From positions 62,001-126,000 of the forward strand of contig JAVKOQ010000081.1 in NCBI GenBank assembly GCA_031835245.1: a stretch of DNA of 64,000 nt. Reading direction: 5' to 3'. Of this stretch, positions 1 through 10,824 are shown one piece after another. The translations under genes and the position numbers were made by a program. The notes beneath the pieces were generated by a model. It had not been told where the DNA came from and made no database searches. It saw nothing but the letters and a program-made list of their open reading frames with translations. The stretch's first letter is position 1. The number at the start of each line of letters is the position of its first letter. This DNA comes from Balamuthia mandrillaris. Taxonomy: Eukaryota; Discosea; Longamoebia; Balamuthiidae.

Positions 1-103
1 TTTTGTTTGTCAATTATTATTTAACAAATATTTAAAGCAACGATTTTTGTGCATTTTTTAATTCTTTGGTTAATTTTTTACTTGTTTTTTCCATTACCAA
101 TAA

Positions 104-691
104 TTATTTGCTTTGGGAAGAGCTCTCTCCTTGATACCAACCCACCACGTCTTGGACGAGAGCCTCGAGGTTGTCCCGCACGGCTATCTCCGGACGAACT
201 AAGCCGGTCTGGATCTCCACGTCCAGCTTGCGCTGATACTCGGGGTGACAGCCCACGAAGAGGGGGCGATCGTTCTTCATGGACCAAGCCCCAAGCTCGT
301 AAAGAGAGATGGGGCAGAGCGTCTCGTGGGGGAACCAGAAGAGGATGGCGCTGGCCTTGCGGAGGTGGTCGTGCTCCCACTTTATCTGCTGGGCGGAGAG
401 GGACTTGTCGGAGGCGTCCCACTTGGCTCTACGCGGATTGAACACGCGCAGCGAGGGGCATTGGGACAAAAGGGGAGCCAGCACTTCCTTTTGCCAGTCC
501 ACGCACCCGGTGATGCCTCCAGCTAAAAACAAGGTAAGCTGCTTCTTCCCGTCCTTTGATTCTTCGTATTCCCTTGGGCACTCATAGTAATGGTCGTTGG
601 CTTCTTCCATTTTTGTTGTTGTCGCTACTCTTTTGTTCCACTTGCGAACCGCGGCCCCTTTTTCGTGAAACTTTTCATGCATACCAATCAT
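104..691 (-). CDS. nucleoside 2-deoxyribosyltransferase-like protein
   Basis: Single-exon ORF of 195 aa. The motif LFLAGGITGCVDWQ near residue 53, the NPRR stretch, and a block with IKWEHDHLRKA, ILFWFPHETLCPISLYELG and CHPEYQRKLDVEIQTGL match the nucleoside 2-deoxyribosyltransferase-like family (Nuc_deoxyrib_tr_2). This family is most familiar from bacteria and phages. Members transfer or hydrolyse deoxyribosyl groups on nucleosides; the Glu of YELG is the likely catalytic residue by analogy. The family domain starts at about residue 50, so the 27 residues before the second in-frame Met (codon ending at 610) may be leader or 5' UTR. It lies head to head with the kinase gene at 974. The lack of introns and the bacterial flavour would fit lateral gain, which is inference. 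Substrate is unknown. Confidence 0.8.
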   Translation of the reverse strand: MIGMHEKFHEKGAAVRKWNKRVATTTKMEEANDHYYECPREYEESKDGKKQLTLFLAGGITGCVDWQKEVLAPLLSQCPSLRVFNPRRAKWDASDKSLSAQQIKWEHDHLRKASAILFWFPHETLCPISLYELGAWSMKNDRPLFVGCHPEYQRKLDVEIQTGLVRPEIAVRDNLEALVQDVVGWYQGESSSQSK

Positions 692-973
692 GCTTTACAT
701 TCCACAAAGGTATGTACATATCATCATTCCTTGCATTCCCCAAAATTTATTTTCGCCTTTTCGTTCGATTGCCTGATTTAGAGCGAACGACCGTTATCGA
801 AATAAAAGTGGGGCGAGAAAGAAGTCTTTGTTTGGCTGTTTAGCTTTTTGTCTTTCAAGATTGGTGACAAACGGCGACGAAACAGACTTTTCGCTTCGTA
901 ACGGCTTAGTTCTTGCTGTTGTTTTAGGCTTCTTCTTTGGTTGGTTTTACACTCGATATTAATAACACCCATT
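692..973. promoter_or_regulatory. divergent intergenic region, likely shared promoter
   Basis: About 280 bp between the ATG of the deoxyribosyltransferase-like gene (-) and the ATG of the SepH-like kinase (+). It must hold both promoters. I see no clear TATA box or repeat. Confidence 0.4.
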
Positions 974-3900
974 ATGGAGGACAATTCAGGCAGACGGCTG
1001 AGATCTCCGTACGCGAGAGGCACAGCACCCATCATTAAAGAGATTTACGTACGTTACACAGCTGACGGAAGCCCTGCCTCCTTTCTAATCTTTGTGTTTT
1101 CATTTGCAGCAACTTGGTGACATCTTGGGCAAAGGAGCTTATGGTACTGTATTTAGGGGACTTAATATCAAAACTGGAGAAGTGGTTGCCATAAAGCAGA
1201 TTGAGAAGAAAAACATAAGAGAAGACCAAATGCCAAGCATCATGGTTCGCTTACCAAGCAAATCCAATCCTCTGTTCTATCTTCTTGTTGGGTTCTGAAC
1301 TTAAAAAAAAAAAATCTGACTTGCAGCAAGAACTGGAGATGCTTCAAAATCTTTATCACCCTAATGTGGTCACCTTCATAGATTTCTCGGACGATAAAAA
1401 ATACTTGTATTTCATTTTGGAGTGCGTAAAACCTTTTTCTCTTCCCTCTCCCTCCCTCCCCACTCCCTCTCCTTTCGCTGCCTTTAACTTCCTTTGTTAA
1501 TCAAACGTCTCAGATTCGTGGAAGGAGGCAACCTGCATGAAGCAATGGTCAAGTTTGGAAAGTTCTCAGAAACGCTATTAGTCATTTACGTTGCGCAAGT
1601 GCTGCGCGGACTTTGTTATTTGCACGAACGAGGGGTAATTCACAGGGACATTAAAGGAGCCAACATCTTGCTCACCAAGGAAGGAACCGTGAAGTTGGCT
1701 GACTTTGGCAGCTGCAGCTATGCTGCAGTCGTTACCAACGACTTGGCCGGAACTCCATTTTGGAGTAAGTGCCTCTCTCCCTGTTCTTAGCTTCTTTTCA
1801 TCTTTTGCTCTGTTATTTAGAACTTTTTTAACGAAATACACATAAAGTGGCACCGGAGGTTATTGGGAAGGAAGAATCCAAATTTGGAGCAGACATATGG
1901 AGCCTCGGATGTACCATTTTAGAATTGTTAACAGGAGCAGCACCCTACTGGAAGTTGGGTGCCGATATAGCTATGTACAGAATGGTGGAGGATGAGCATC
2001 CTCCCATTCCTCCCGAAGTATCTCCGGTACCGACTTGATTTTAGCGTTTAAGCACAAAAACATTAGGGAATATATTGCTGACTTCATTTAGGAATTGACT
2101 GAGTTTTTGTTGGCGTGCTTCATTCGTGATCCAGACAAGAGACCTGCTGCCGAGGAGCTTTTGCAATTCAAATGGATTCGGTCCCTTTGGGTATGTTTTC
2201 TTCTGTCTTCCTTTGCTTCTTGGTTTTCTTATTCTTTTTTTTTGTTGCTTTCCATTACTACAGTACCGGGACGACGAATTGGAAGATGCAAACTCGCCAA
2301 ATATACCTAAAGCAGTAGCTCGCGCTATCAGGGCTGACAAAGTCTCGAAGAAACGAACAGTTAGTCTTCCTCGTCTTTGGCGCAAGGATAATGTACACAA
2401 GGAGAAGACAATGCCTAGATCTCCATTACGACGATTTAAAGATGAGAAGGTGGAGGAAGATAAGAAGGAAGATAAGAAAGATAAGGGGGAAGAGAAAGAA
2501 GACAAGGACGACAAAGATAAACAACATTCATCATCATCATCACAAGATGGTGGCAAAGAAGATAAGGAAAAACCCAAGGAAGCTAGTGGCAGTAAGACCA
2601 GCAGAAAACGAAATCAGCACGGCGACGACGTTACTAGCAGCACTGAAGAGTTTCCTGCCTCTCTTGAAAACGTACGCCCTCCTCTTTTGTGTTATTTGGT
2701 GTCTTACTTGGTTTGTGCTGTGTTTGCTTTTGTTTGAAAACATACAGATGGAAGAGTTTGAAAAAGTGTGGAGGAAGATACGAGGAACGGTGGCCCAAGG
2801 AGGCAAGTTCACATCCCTACAAAGAAGCAACCTTCGGCAAGAAATGAAGAAGCTGGAGATGAATCTAAGTCCGCAACAATTTGCCGACTTTTTGAACTGG
2901 TGGAAAGAGTGGGAGAGAGGCCACGCCAAAACGCCCATTGCGGAGCGAAAGTCTGGGTCGTTCCCCAATCCACCCGTTGACAATGGAACGGATGGTGCTG
3001 CCAAAGACGAAAAGGAAAAGGGTGGTGCCATTCCCTCGATCAAAGAAAGCAAGAAAGAAAAGAAACGTAACAAAGATCTGAGCAAACGAAAGTCGGCTAA
3101 CCTCGACCATTTGTTGTCTCCTGGAAGGAATAACCCCAGCGATCCTCGGTTGAAGAGAGACCACGCTTCTGCCGAGATGCTTCGTGAAGACACAACTTCT
3201 GAAGGTTTGTTTTTGTTCGCTTGCTCCTTCCTTCTCAGTTCGCTTTTTTTAACAAAACAAACAAACATACAAACAAAAAAGACTCCACTGACTCTTCAGC
3301 CAGTTCAGGAGGTCTTCCATCGCTACGGCCGTTGCAACGATGCGAAACGGCACCACCAGGAAGGAGCAATGTCTCACCGGGCAACTCCATTCAAGAGCAG
3401 AAAGAAGCTTCCCTCAAATCTCACACAAAGAGCAAACTTACCACCAGGAAGCGACGAGGAAGCAAAGACAAAAATGCAAAGGAAAAACGGAAAGAGAAAA
3501 AAGAGCAACAGCTGAGTAGCGAAGGAGCGAAAGTCGACAATATGGGAACGAGAGCAAAAGAACAACAGCAACAACAAAACAGCTCGGATGAAGACAAAAA
3601 GATGGAACGAAGAGAGGACATTGCCGCTGAGAAAGATACAAAGAAAAATAACCACAATAACGACAAAAGCAATATCAAAAACGAAAAGTTCAGCGACGAT
3701 GAGCAAACGAGAGCCAAGAACGAGCAACAAAAAAATGCCAGAGGACGGGAAGCCTCACCGCAGCCTCGAAAAAGGAGTAAAACCAGCGATGAGACTGATG
3801 TCGACCTGTTGCCAAACTCTGAGCCCAAAAGTACGCTTTCTTCTTTCGGCTTTTCTTTTTCTTCTCCTCCTCTTCTAACGTATGGATTTAACATCAGTTC

Positions 3901-4882
3901 CGGCGGCCTTGCTCTCTTATTTGTTGCCATACATGCTGCTCACACGACAATCGGAAGAAGTGGATAGTGCAAAGAGCCTGAAGGAGCAGGTCCTGCTCGA
4001 AACGGAACTGTTGGAAAAGAAGCTTATGTTGACCAGGAAGGAGACTGCAGAGTACTACTCCAAGAAGCTAAAACTCAAGGAGAAACTGAAGCAAGAGGAG
4101 GCAGAGTTGGAGGAAGTCAAACTGGCCACGCAGGGACTGAAGCAGAACCTTGCTCTCCTTACCACCGAAAAGATGGCCTTGGTAACCTTTTGCTTTCCTT
4201 CCTTCTTCTGTTTCGTTTCCCACGATGAACTGACAATCATGTCAACACATAGCATGGCAAACTTGACACAGTCAAAGAGGCCGCCGCCAAGATACACAGC
4301 GAAAATGTGGAGGTCCTTCAAGAACTAAAAGAATACGTGAAAGAGTTCAGCAAATGGGAGGAAGCCCGGCACTCCAAGGTCAGCGACCACAGCGTGGAAT
4401 GGCTGCAGCCGGGGGCCAAGTGCCAGGCCCTATGCAGCGTGGATGGCTTCTGGAGAGATGCCGTCATTCTCACCAGGAAATACAAGAGGCTGTCCCCCAA
4501 TGCCACCAACCCCGCCAAGCTCTTCTTTGACGTGGTCTTTATCGAGAGCGGCATCGAGGAGGCCCTCAAAGTCAAACATATCAAAGCGCCGAGGAAGACG
4601 GGGTGGGGCTTGGTCTATGTGCCCCAGGACGAGGATAACTTGAGCGGACATGGGGTTCAGATCAGAGAAGGAGTAGGAGGAGGGATAGGGGGAGGGATAG
4701 GAGGAGGAATGGGAGGCGGGGTACAGACCAGCTCTACCCCTACTTCTCCATTGGCACTCGAAGGAGGAGGTGGAGGGGGAGGTGGAGGAATGGGAGGTGG
4801 AGGCATCACCCATCAACGAGATTATTACGCCAACACGTTACGGAACAAGAAGAAAAAAGGCAGAATTCTTGGCAGGAAATAG
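974..4882 (+). CDS. SepH/Cdc7/MAP3K-epsilon-like kinase with coiled coil and Tudor-like C-terminus
   Basis: About eleven exons. The first (974-1048) begins MEDNSGRR and splices to an exon at 1110 to give the glycine loop [11 protein letters not shown]. Kinase landmarks follow: [22 protein letters not shown], and GTPFWMAPEV, whose Met codon is split by the intron at 1765-1847, then GADIWSLGC and [13 protein letters not shown]. This is an STE-group kinase closest in style to yeast Cdc7p, SepH and MAP3K-epsilon of the septation/cytokinesis pathway. After the kinase comes a long Lys/Glu/Ser-rich linker, then a coiled coil (about 3950-4320). The last exon (from about 4253) has a Tudor-like stretch with [19 protein letters not shown] and [20 protein letters not shown], then a Gly-rich tail. 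Reading phase is kept across all joins, so I treat it as one gene, but a split into kinase and Tudor genes inside the linker cannot be excluded. Confidence 0.78.
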
Positions 4883-5894
4883 ATGGTCGAATAGGTAATG
4901 ACAGGGCCTTCTCACAGCAAAGGAGTAACGTGATGCTATCTCATTCTCTTTCTTTTTCTCGGTCTCTTGGGCTCTCCTCTCTTTTGGGGCGCGCGCTTAT
5001 TGTAATTCCGCTGTTATCGCAAATTTTCTTCATGGGGTATGCGAACAAGTTGTATGCTTGTCAGTGTTCTTTGTTTTTTGCGTTTAGGCCAATCTATATC
5101 AAAGCAAAAACCCTTGGGCTAATAAACTTAACCCGCACTTTGACACCATGACAAGATGACAGAGAGGTGAAGAGTTCATGTGAGGCGGTTGCAACTCGGA
5201 TCTCTCACTCGTCTCCGGTTACAGGGAGTCGCATCCTTTCCGAGCACATGCTACAATTCCATTTCTATCTCGGCTAATTGCGGTCAATTGCGTCACATCT
5301 GGAATGTGGGGGTAAACCCACCGAAATTTAACTAGACTTCCGTATTAGCCTTTTTTGAGGTACAAACCGAACGGCCGCAAGTGCGATCTGTACAACTCCG
5401 GCAATGTGATGGTTGGTCGATTGGGCCTCTATGAGCTAAACAGCATTATTCAGATTGTCCCGGAGAGAGAAAATTTAGCCGTGACAGGATGACAGGGGCG
5501 GGATTCGTGCCTCTTTCAAACAAACTTTGACAAGATGACAAGTGGTCAGCATCTGAATGGAACCCAGTTTCCAAAAAAAGTGCAGAGACCGCGGAAACAA
5601 CCGCAGCGGTGACAGTAAGGAGGTACAAAGAACTGAATGGTTTGACACAGGCCGAGAAAAGAGAGGACAAAGAAGCAAGTTGTCTCGGGTGGTGGTTGCG
5701 AGCTGCCTCGTAATCCTAAGGAAGAGGTTTGAAACGAAGATAAGTTGCGGAGCGGGAAAGGTTGTTATTGGAAACTGGTGACAGGGACTTGCGAAACCTT
5801 TAAATACCCACCATTAGCCCAGTTCGTTAACAAAAACTTATTCATTCAACAAACAAACGCTCTTACCTACCCACACAAAAAAAAAGTAGAGGGA
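4883..5894 (+). promoter_or_regulatory. 1 kb intergenic region: TGACA-rich promoter of the intronless kinase
   Basis: No coding sequence is recognisable. The pentamer TGACA occurs about ten times on the plus strand between about 5140 and 5785, in clusters such as ATGACAAGATGACA. A TATA-like TTTAAATA lies near 5799-5806, about 90 bp before the ATG at 5895, followed by an A/C-rich leader. The cluster sits where regulatory DNA of the downstream kinase would be expected. TGACA is the core bound by TALE homeodomain proteins, but binding here is inference. Confidence 0.45.
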
Positions 5895-7019
5895 ATGGCA
5901 ACAACAGCAGTAGCTCAACGTAGCGCTACCTTATGTCCCTCTGCTCGTGAGAAGAAACTTTGCTTGCGCGCTTGCAAGCTCAACACAGACCAACAACCAC
6001 AGCAGGTCCCAGAGGGAGGTCCTGTCTCTCTTGCCTCTCAGCTGCAAGACTTTCACGTCAAGCAGCTGATCGGAGAGGGAACCGGCGGCCAGGTCTACCT
6101 CGCTGAACACGCACACACCCACTTGCGGATCGCCATCAAGGTGGCCCGCAAGACCAAGGCCAACACCAAGGCGGCCAACATGCTACGCAGAGAGCACACC
6201 TTTCTGCACGAGCTGAAGCCCCACAAGCACCTCGTCCAGGGCTACGACTTCATCGAGAACGCGGACCGCGCCTGCCTGCTTATGCAGTTCGCCGAACAAG
6301 GGGATCTGTTCGAGTACGTCCGGAAGATGGGCGGCCTCAAGGAGCCAGAGGCCTGGCGGCTGTTCAAGCAGCTCATGGAGGTGGTCTCCCACATCCACGC
6401 CCAGCACGTCTGCCACAGGGACATCAAGCCAGAGAACATCTTCCTCGACAAGGAGGGCAACGTCCTCTTGGGCGACTTTGGGCTGGCCTCCAAGTGGAGC
6501 CCCTTCTGCGCCGTGGCCGACTGCGTCGGCTCCTTGGACTACGCCGCCCCCGAGGTCCTCCGCCAAGGCACCTGCTACAAGGGTCCGGAGGTGGACATGT
6601 GGTCCTGCGGCGCCGTACTCTTCATGATGCTCACCGGAAGGACGCCCTTCTATGCTGCCTCCTCCCTTGACGTCTTCCACAACATCCAAAGCGGCCGCTT
6701 CGATTCGGCTGGTCTCTCCCCCAACGCCAAGGACCTCATCCAGAAGCTCCTCAACCCGGATCCCCTCCGCAGGGCCACCATGTACGAGGTGCTGAACCAC
6801 CCTTGGATGTTGGTGCCTCCCATGAGGGCCAGGGTCAACTCCGTGCCCCTGCTTGGCTTCACCAGGGTGCGTGTGGGCGACAGGTCCTCCCACCACCGCC
6901 AAAACAGTAGCAAGAGCCTCTTCAAGAGCCGCAGCAACAAACGCGCCAGGCATCAACGTAAGACCAACAACACCAAGGTCTCTCCGTTGACTGTCATCAA
7001 CGAAGGCGTTCGCTGCTAA
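5895..7019 (+). CDS. CAMK/AMPK-like serine/threonine protein kinase, intronless
   Basis: One uninterrupted frame. I start at the ATG at 5895 (MATTAVAQRS), just after the A-rich leader, giving 374 aa. Kinase signatures in order: IGEGTGGQVYLAE, IAIKVARKTK, a Glu in MLRREHTFL, HRDIKPENIFL, GDFGLAS, then CVGSLDYAAPEVL, VDMWSCGAVLFMMLTGRTPF and LRRATMYEVLNHPWML. The catalytic Lys, Asp and DFG are intact, so it should be active. The HPWM end of the domain is typical of CAMK/SNF1-type kinases. The tail is basic and Ser-rich (SSHHRQNSSKSLFKSRSNKR). The gene is much richer in G/C-ending codons than its neighbours and has no introns although its neighbours are full of them. It may be highly expressed or derived from a retrocopy. 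Target pathway unknown. Confidence 0.85.
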   Translation: MATTAVAQRSATLCPSAREKKLCLRACKLNTDQQPQQVPEGGPVSLASQLQDFHVKQLIGEGTGGQVYLAEHAHTHLRIAIKVARKTKANTKAANMLRREHTFLHELKPHKHLVQGYDFIENADRACLLMQFAEQGDLFEYVRKMGGLKEPEAWRLFKQLMEVVSHIHAQHVCHRDIKPENIFLDKEGNVLLGDFGLASKWSPFCAVADCVGSLDYAAPEVLRQGTCYKGPEVDMWSCGAVLFMMLTGRTPFYAASSLDVFHNIQSGRFDSAGLSPNAKDLIQKLLNPDPLRRATMYEVLNHPWMLVPPMRARVNSVPLLGFTRVRVGDRSSHHRQNSSKSLFKSRSNKRARHQRKTNNTKVSPLTVINEGVRC

Positions 7020-7451
7020 ATGCGGTTCACCGGAGCAGGCCTGCTTGCTACTTCATTTTTGCCTCTTCTTCTCCTCCGCGAGCTCGATTCTTCGGCTGCT
7101 ACTTTTTTTTTTTGACCAACGTCAACGAGGCTTTGGGATAGCCCCAACCACTTGCTAGCCGCAAGAAGCAAGGAGAACCAATTTTTGCGCTTTTTTTGCG
7201 ATATTTTTTGTTGTTTTTATTTGTTGTTTATTTTTTGCAATTTTGTTTTGTGAAATATTTTTTGGGTTAGGGTTTGTTTGGATTAGGATTCAATTAAATT
7301 AATGAAATTTTGAAAAGAAACTTTCGTTAAAATCTCTCTCTCGTCTTCTCTCTCATCCTCAAAAAAAAATGTAGTGGCCGCCCACCCTTGCACGGCCTTC
7401 GTTGAAGTAGCGGGAAGAACGAGACAAATTTGGTGGAGACGCAGAGTGAAG
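7020..7451. other. intergenic region with telo-box-like motif
   Basis: 3' region of the kinase and promoter region of SPO11. T-rich from about 7100. GGGTTAGGGTTT lies at about 7264-7275, about 180 bp before the SPO11 ATG. It is the reverse of a telo-box (AAACCCTAA). No gene is seen. Confidence 0.35.
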
Positions 7452-9439
7452 ATGAGTGAAGACGTTACTTTTTCGGTGACGGAGCTTGGGGAAGGTACGG
7501 CGGGTGCGGCGGGCATGCCTTATTCAGTCAGTTCTCTCACCCTACTGCTTTTTTCTGGACCCAGAAGAAGCGGCCATCGCCAAAGCGCTTGCAGCAAGTC
7601 TGCTAGAAGAGGCCTTGATAGACACGCAGCAAAAACAGGAGGAAAGTACTGCCGCACGAGTGTTGGAGGATGTCGGCGACCCGGTGGAAGAAAACGGTTC
7701 CGCTGGAGGACTTTGCTTGGCTCTCAGTGGTTTTTATGACTTTAAACGCTTCTCCTATGTAGAGCACTTGCAACCGCTGGAGGTATTTCTCTACTTTGTT
7801 CGTCTTCTGTCTCTTTTCTCTCTTGTTCAACTTATATTTTCATATTTCATGTTTGTCCTGCTCGCCTCTGCCCCACTCCGAGATCTTGGAAAGAATTAAG
7901 GCCCACAAGCAAAAGTTAGTGGAGATGGAGGCCTCGGGGGTTGCGTACAAACTACCAATGGTAACACCTTGTTTTTTTTTTGGACCCTTTTCATGTTGCT
8001 TTGCTGACTGACATTGAACATAACATAAAATCAACATTAGACGTTACGCAGTGACAAGAATAGTCTCTTCTTCAAAGACCAGATACGATTGGGCAAAAAG
8101 ACAAAACATACAGCTTACAAACGAAGTCCCAAAAAATACGCCAGAAGTGAAGTATTACTCTGTTTAATGCTCTTTAAACACTGATGTTATCTTACGTTAA
8201 ATTCGCGTCTTTAGTTTGGGCCGTCATGAACTTCTTGTCAGAACTTCTTCAAGCACAACAGAAAGTAACGCAGAGAGAATGTATGTATCATCACTTCATC
8301 TCCAACAAACCTTTGCCCTAACACACGCTTGACTATGATCACCAGTGTTTTATTGCATGGCAGACTCGTTCGAAAACCAACGACAGTTAAATGATACTAT
8401 TCAAGGTATCTTGATATGGCCATCATTTTATTCGCGAGTTTCTAAATTTTACATTACATTTATGTTATTTACAGAAGTTGTGGCTTTGTTAAACGTACCC
8501 AGAAGCAGTTTGGGCATCACAACCACTCCTCGAGGTTCCATTGTCGGTTGTGTGCGATTAAAGATTGACGGCAAGTGGATAGACTGCACACGAGTTGGCG
8601 CAATGGGAACTTTCATTCCTGGCGACTTGGAACTCATCCAGGAAGTCGATACGAATGCCCGTTTTGTGGTGGTTGTTGAAAAGGATAGTGTGTTCCAACG
8701 GCTGGCAGAGGACAAGATTTACAACATTGTTCCTTGTGCACTTATCACTGCGAGTACGTTCCCAGTCGCGTTGTATCACCTTCCAACTGATCATTCCCTC
8801 TCCCTTTCCTACAGAGGGCATCCCCGATTTGGCCACAAGGTAAGCTATTCCTTGTGTCTCTCGTGATTAACAATGAACTGAATGATAATTGGTTGATTCA
8901 CGAAGAGCACTACTGCGAAGGTTACAGCAAGCAAATATTCCTCTGTTAGGCCTCGTAGATTGGGACGTTGGTGGCTTTCGTGTTCTACAGACGTATAAGT
9001 ACGGAAGCGTCAACATGGGTTTGGAAAGCTTTCATTACAGTACTGTACTCGCTCTCTCCCTCCTTATTTCGAGCCTCTCTTTCTCTCTCACTCAGCTAAT
9101 TTTTGGTTGGAACCAGCGGTAGACATGAAGTTGTTGGGCTTATCCATCGCTGACATAGAAACCCTTTCTTTTCCAGAATGGTGCAAACTTCCTCTAACTA
9201 ACGTCGATATTCGGGCCATTGACCTTCTTCTCTCGGCTGAAGTATTGACGGTAAGTGAAAGATTAGTTTGTTTTCTATCTTTTACCTGCTTAATCTCCTA
9301 TCAATAGGTTTACAAAGAAGAATTGCAGGCCATGAAAGACAAAGGCTTTAAACTTGAAATAGAGGCGCTAAATAGCTTTGGCCTTTCCTTTCTATGCGAG
9401 TATGTCGTCAAGAAGATGATCCAAAGGCGCTATTACTAA
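7452..9439 (+). CDS. SPO11: Spo11 / topoisomerase VI A subunit-like meiotic DNA-cleaving protein
   Basis: Spread over about ten short exons; the first runs 7452-7494 (MSEDVTFSVTELGE). The 5Y-CAP-like part has the exon end QAQQKVTQRE joined to an exon starting at about 8346, giving RELFYCMADSF. This aligns with the RDIYY/REIFY motif of Spo11, so the Tyr of LFY is the expected DNA-attacking residue. Downstream: LLNVPRSSLGI, GSIVGCVRL, the Toprim Glu in VVVEKDSVFQRL, KGIPDLATR across a splice, and the Toprim metal motif DWD in LVDWDVGGFRVLQTYKYGS. The usual form is DADPHG, so both acidic residues are kept but the following PHG is changed. Translation ends MIQRRYY. Spo11 makes the double-strand breaks that start meiotic recombination, so a complete gene suggests meiosis or a related process. 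Confidence 0.9.
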
Positions 9440-9566
9440 CGCGGAAGTCCTGTTCACCGCATCACTGAAAAGATTGTGAAACAAAGAGAGAGGAGGCACA
9501 AACAAAGGACGAAATCTGTTCTTTTTTGTAATGTACTAGTTTTATGAAGAAGAATGAAGCAGACCG

Positions 9567-10279
9567 TTAGTGAGGAGGATGCCCCATCTCCTGTTGAAAA
9601 ATAGCAAGCACATCGTCTGCAGAATCCCATAAATGGAGCTTGGCCTGCAGCCTTCGCCGCGATGTCGGAAGGTCCACCTCTTCCTTTTCCTGTCTTTCTT
9701 CCTTTGTTGTGTCTTGCTGTGACAATAACTTGTGTAACTTGAAATTCCTTCTGGCCAGTACATGATCCATCCTTCGGTTTGTTTCAAGTTAAAAAAGAAA
9801 GACACAAAGGAAGAGAGAGAGAGAGAGAGAGAGAAAGAAGCATACTTGGAAAGATGAAGAGAAGGGCAAAAGTCATTTGTGGAGTCTCCAATGTAAAACA
9901 CCTTGCTGTATTTCTTCTGAGAGAGATACGGCCTCAGAATGGCTCCTTTGCAAAGGTCCACAGGACAAAAGTCACACCCATGAACGACGGGTTTCTCCTC
10001 CTCCGCCGCGCAGAGAGTGTCTTCCTCCGGACACAGCCGTCCGATATGATGGTAAGGGTACACGCGGAGACGGCCGTTGGCGTCCCAACGACCCCTGTGG
10101 GTGTGCACGCGGGAGATGTGGTGCTTCACTTGGTAGCGTTGCAGGATGATGTCGATGAAGACATCGTTGGCACCGGAGATAACCACTATTTCGTGCCTGT
10201 TGCTGGTGCAGTACTCCAAGGCTTTTATCATGGCGGGGCTCTACGCATGGAAGGGAAGAGAGGTAAAGACAGGAAAGGA

Positions 10280-10330
<51 letters not shown>

Positions 10331-10768
10331 CAGAACAGAAAAAAGACCGTACAAATGGTACGCTATGAAAAGCACGTTCAATGTCTTCTCTTCCAAAGTT
10401 TTGTTGATGGATAAGTCCCATCATTCGATCCTTTGATAAAGTTATGTAAGTGCTTTGTTCCTAGGCTTTTCTGCATCGAAACAAACCATAAACTCGGGCC
10501 ACGTTTCCTCGCGCCGTTCAGCCGCTGCATCACGAAGTAGCAGCTCCGGCGATAACTGATTCAGCACCCAAGTGTCCGAGTTCTCATCGAGCATGGACCT
10601 GCCTCCAGTTTAAAATAAAACAAGGGTTTTAAACAAGACTTTTGAAAGGGACACCACCACCTACCAGTCAAAGTCGAATACAATCAAGTGAACGGGCTTG
10701 TCCTCTTCCATCTTCTTTGCTATGATTGTGGCTGGCAATGATTTGCGGCTGGGATTTCCTCTTTTCAT
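9567..10768 (-). CDS. PHOSPHO1/PHOSPHO2-family HAD phosphatase
   Basis: At least four exons. The start is the ATG at 10768 (MKRGNPSRK), followed by HAD motif I, VHLIVFDFD, split from MLDENSDTWVLNQLSP by an intron near 10620-10660. DENSDTW is diagnostic of the PHOSPHO family. Later come TWPEFM, VVISGANDVFIDIIL, the Cys-containing stretch HGCDFCPVDLCKG, and motif IV in FYIGDSTNDFCPSLHL. The last exon ends LWDSADDVLAIFQQEMGHPPH. Family members hydrolyse phosphoethanolamine/phosphocholine (PHOSPHO1) or pyridoxal phosphate (PHOSPHO2); which one applies cannot be told. The residue after the second Asp motif is Trp-Ser rather than x-Thr, assuming my splice choice is right. Its ATG lies only 56 bp from that of the rhomboid gene on the other strand. 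Confidence 0.85.
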
Positions 10769-10824
10769 GTCGACATGGTGTTGAACCTGTAATCTCGTAG
10801 GTCTGGAACTAATAGGTTGAAGCT

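Noticed and set aside
5270-5300. Partial match GGTCAATTGCG...ACATC between 5283 and about 29172
   Set aside because: Only about 11 contiguous bases; consistent with chance in 64 kb.
6183-6956. 257-codon minus-strand frame inside the intronless kinase
   Set aside because: Shadow of a GC-biased coding exon; the plus strand has all kinase motifs.
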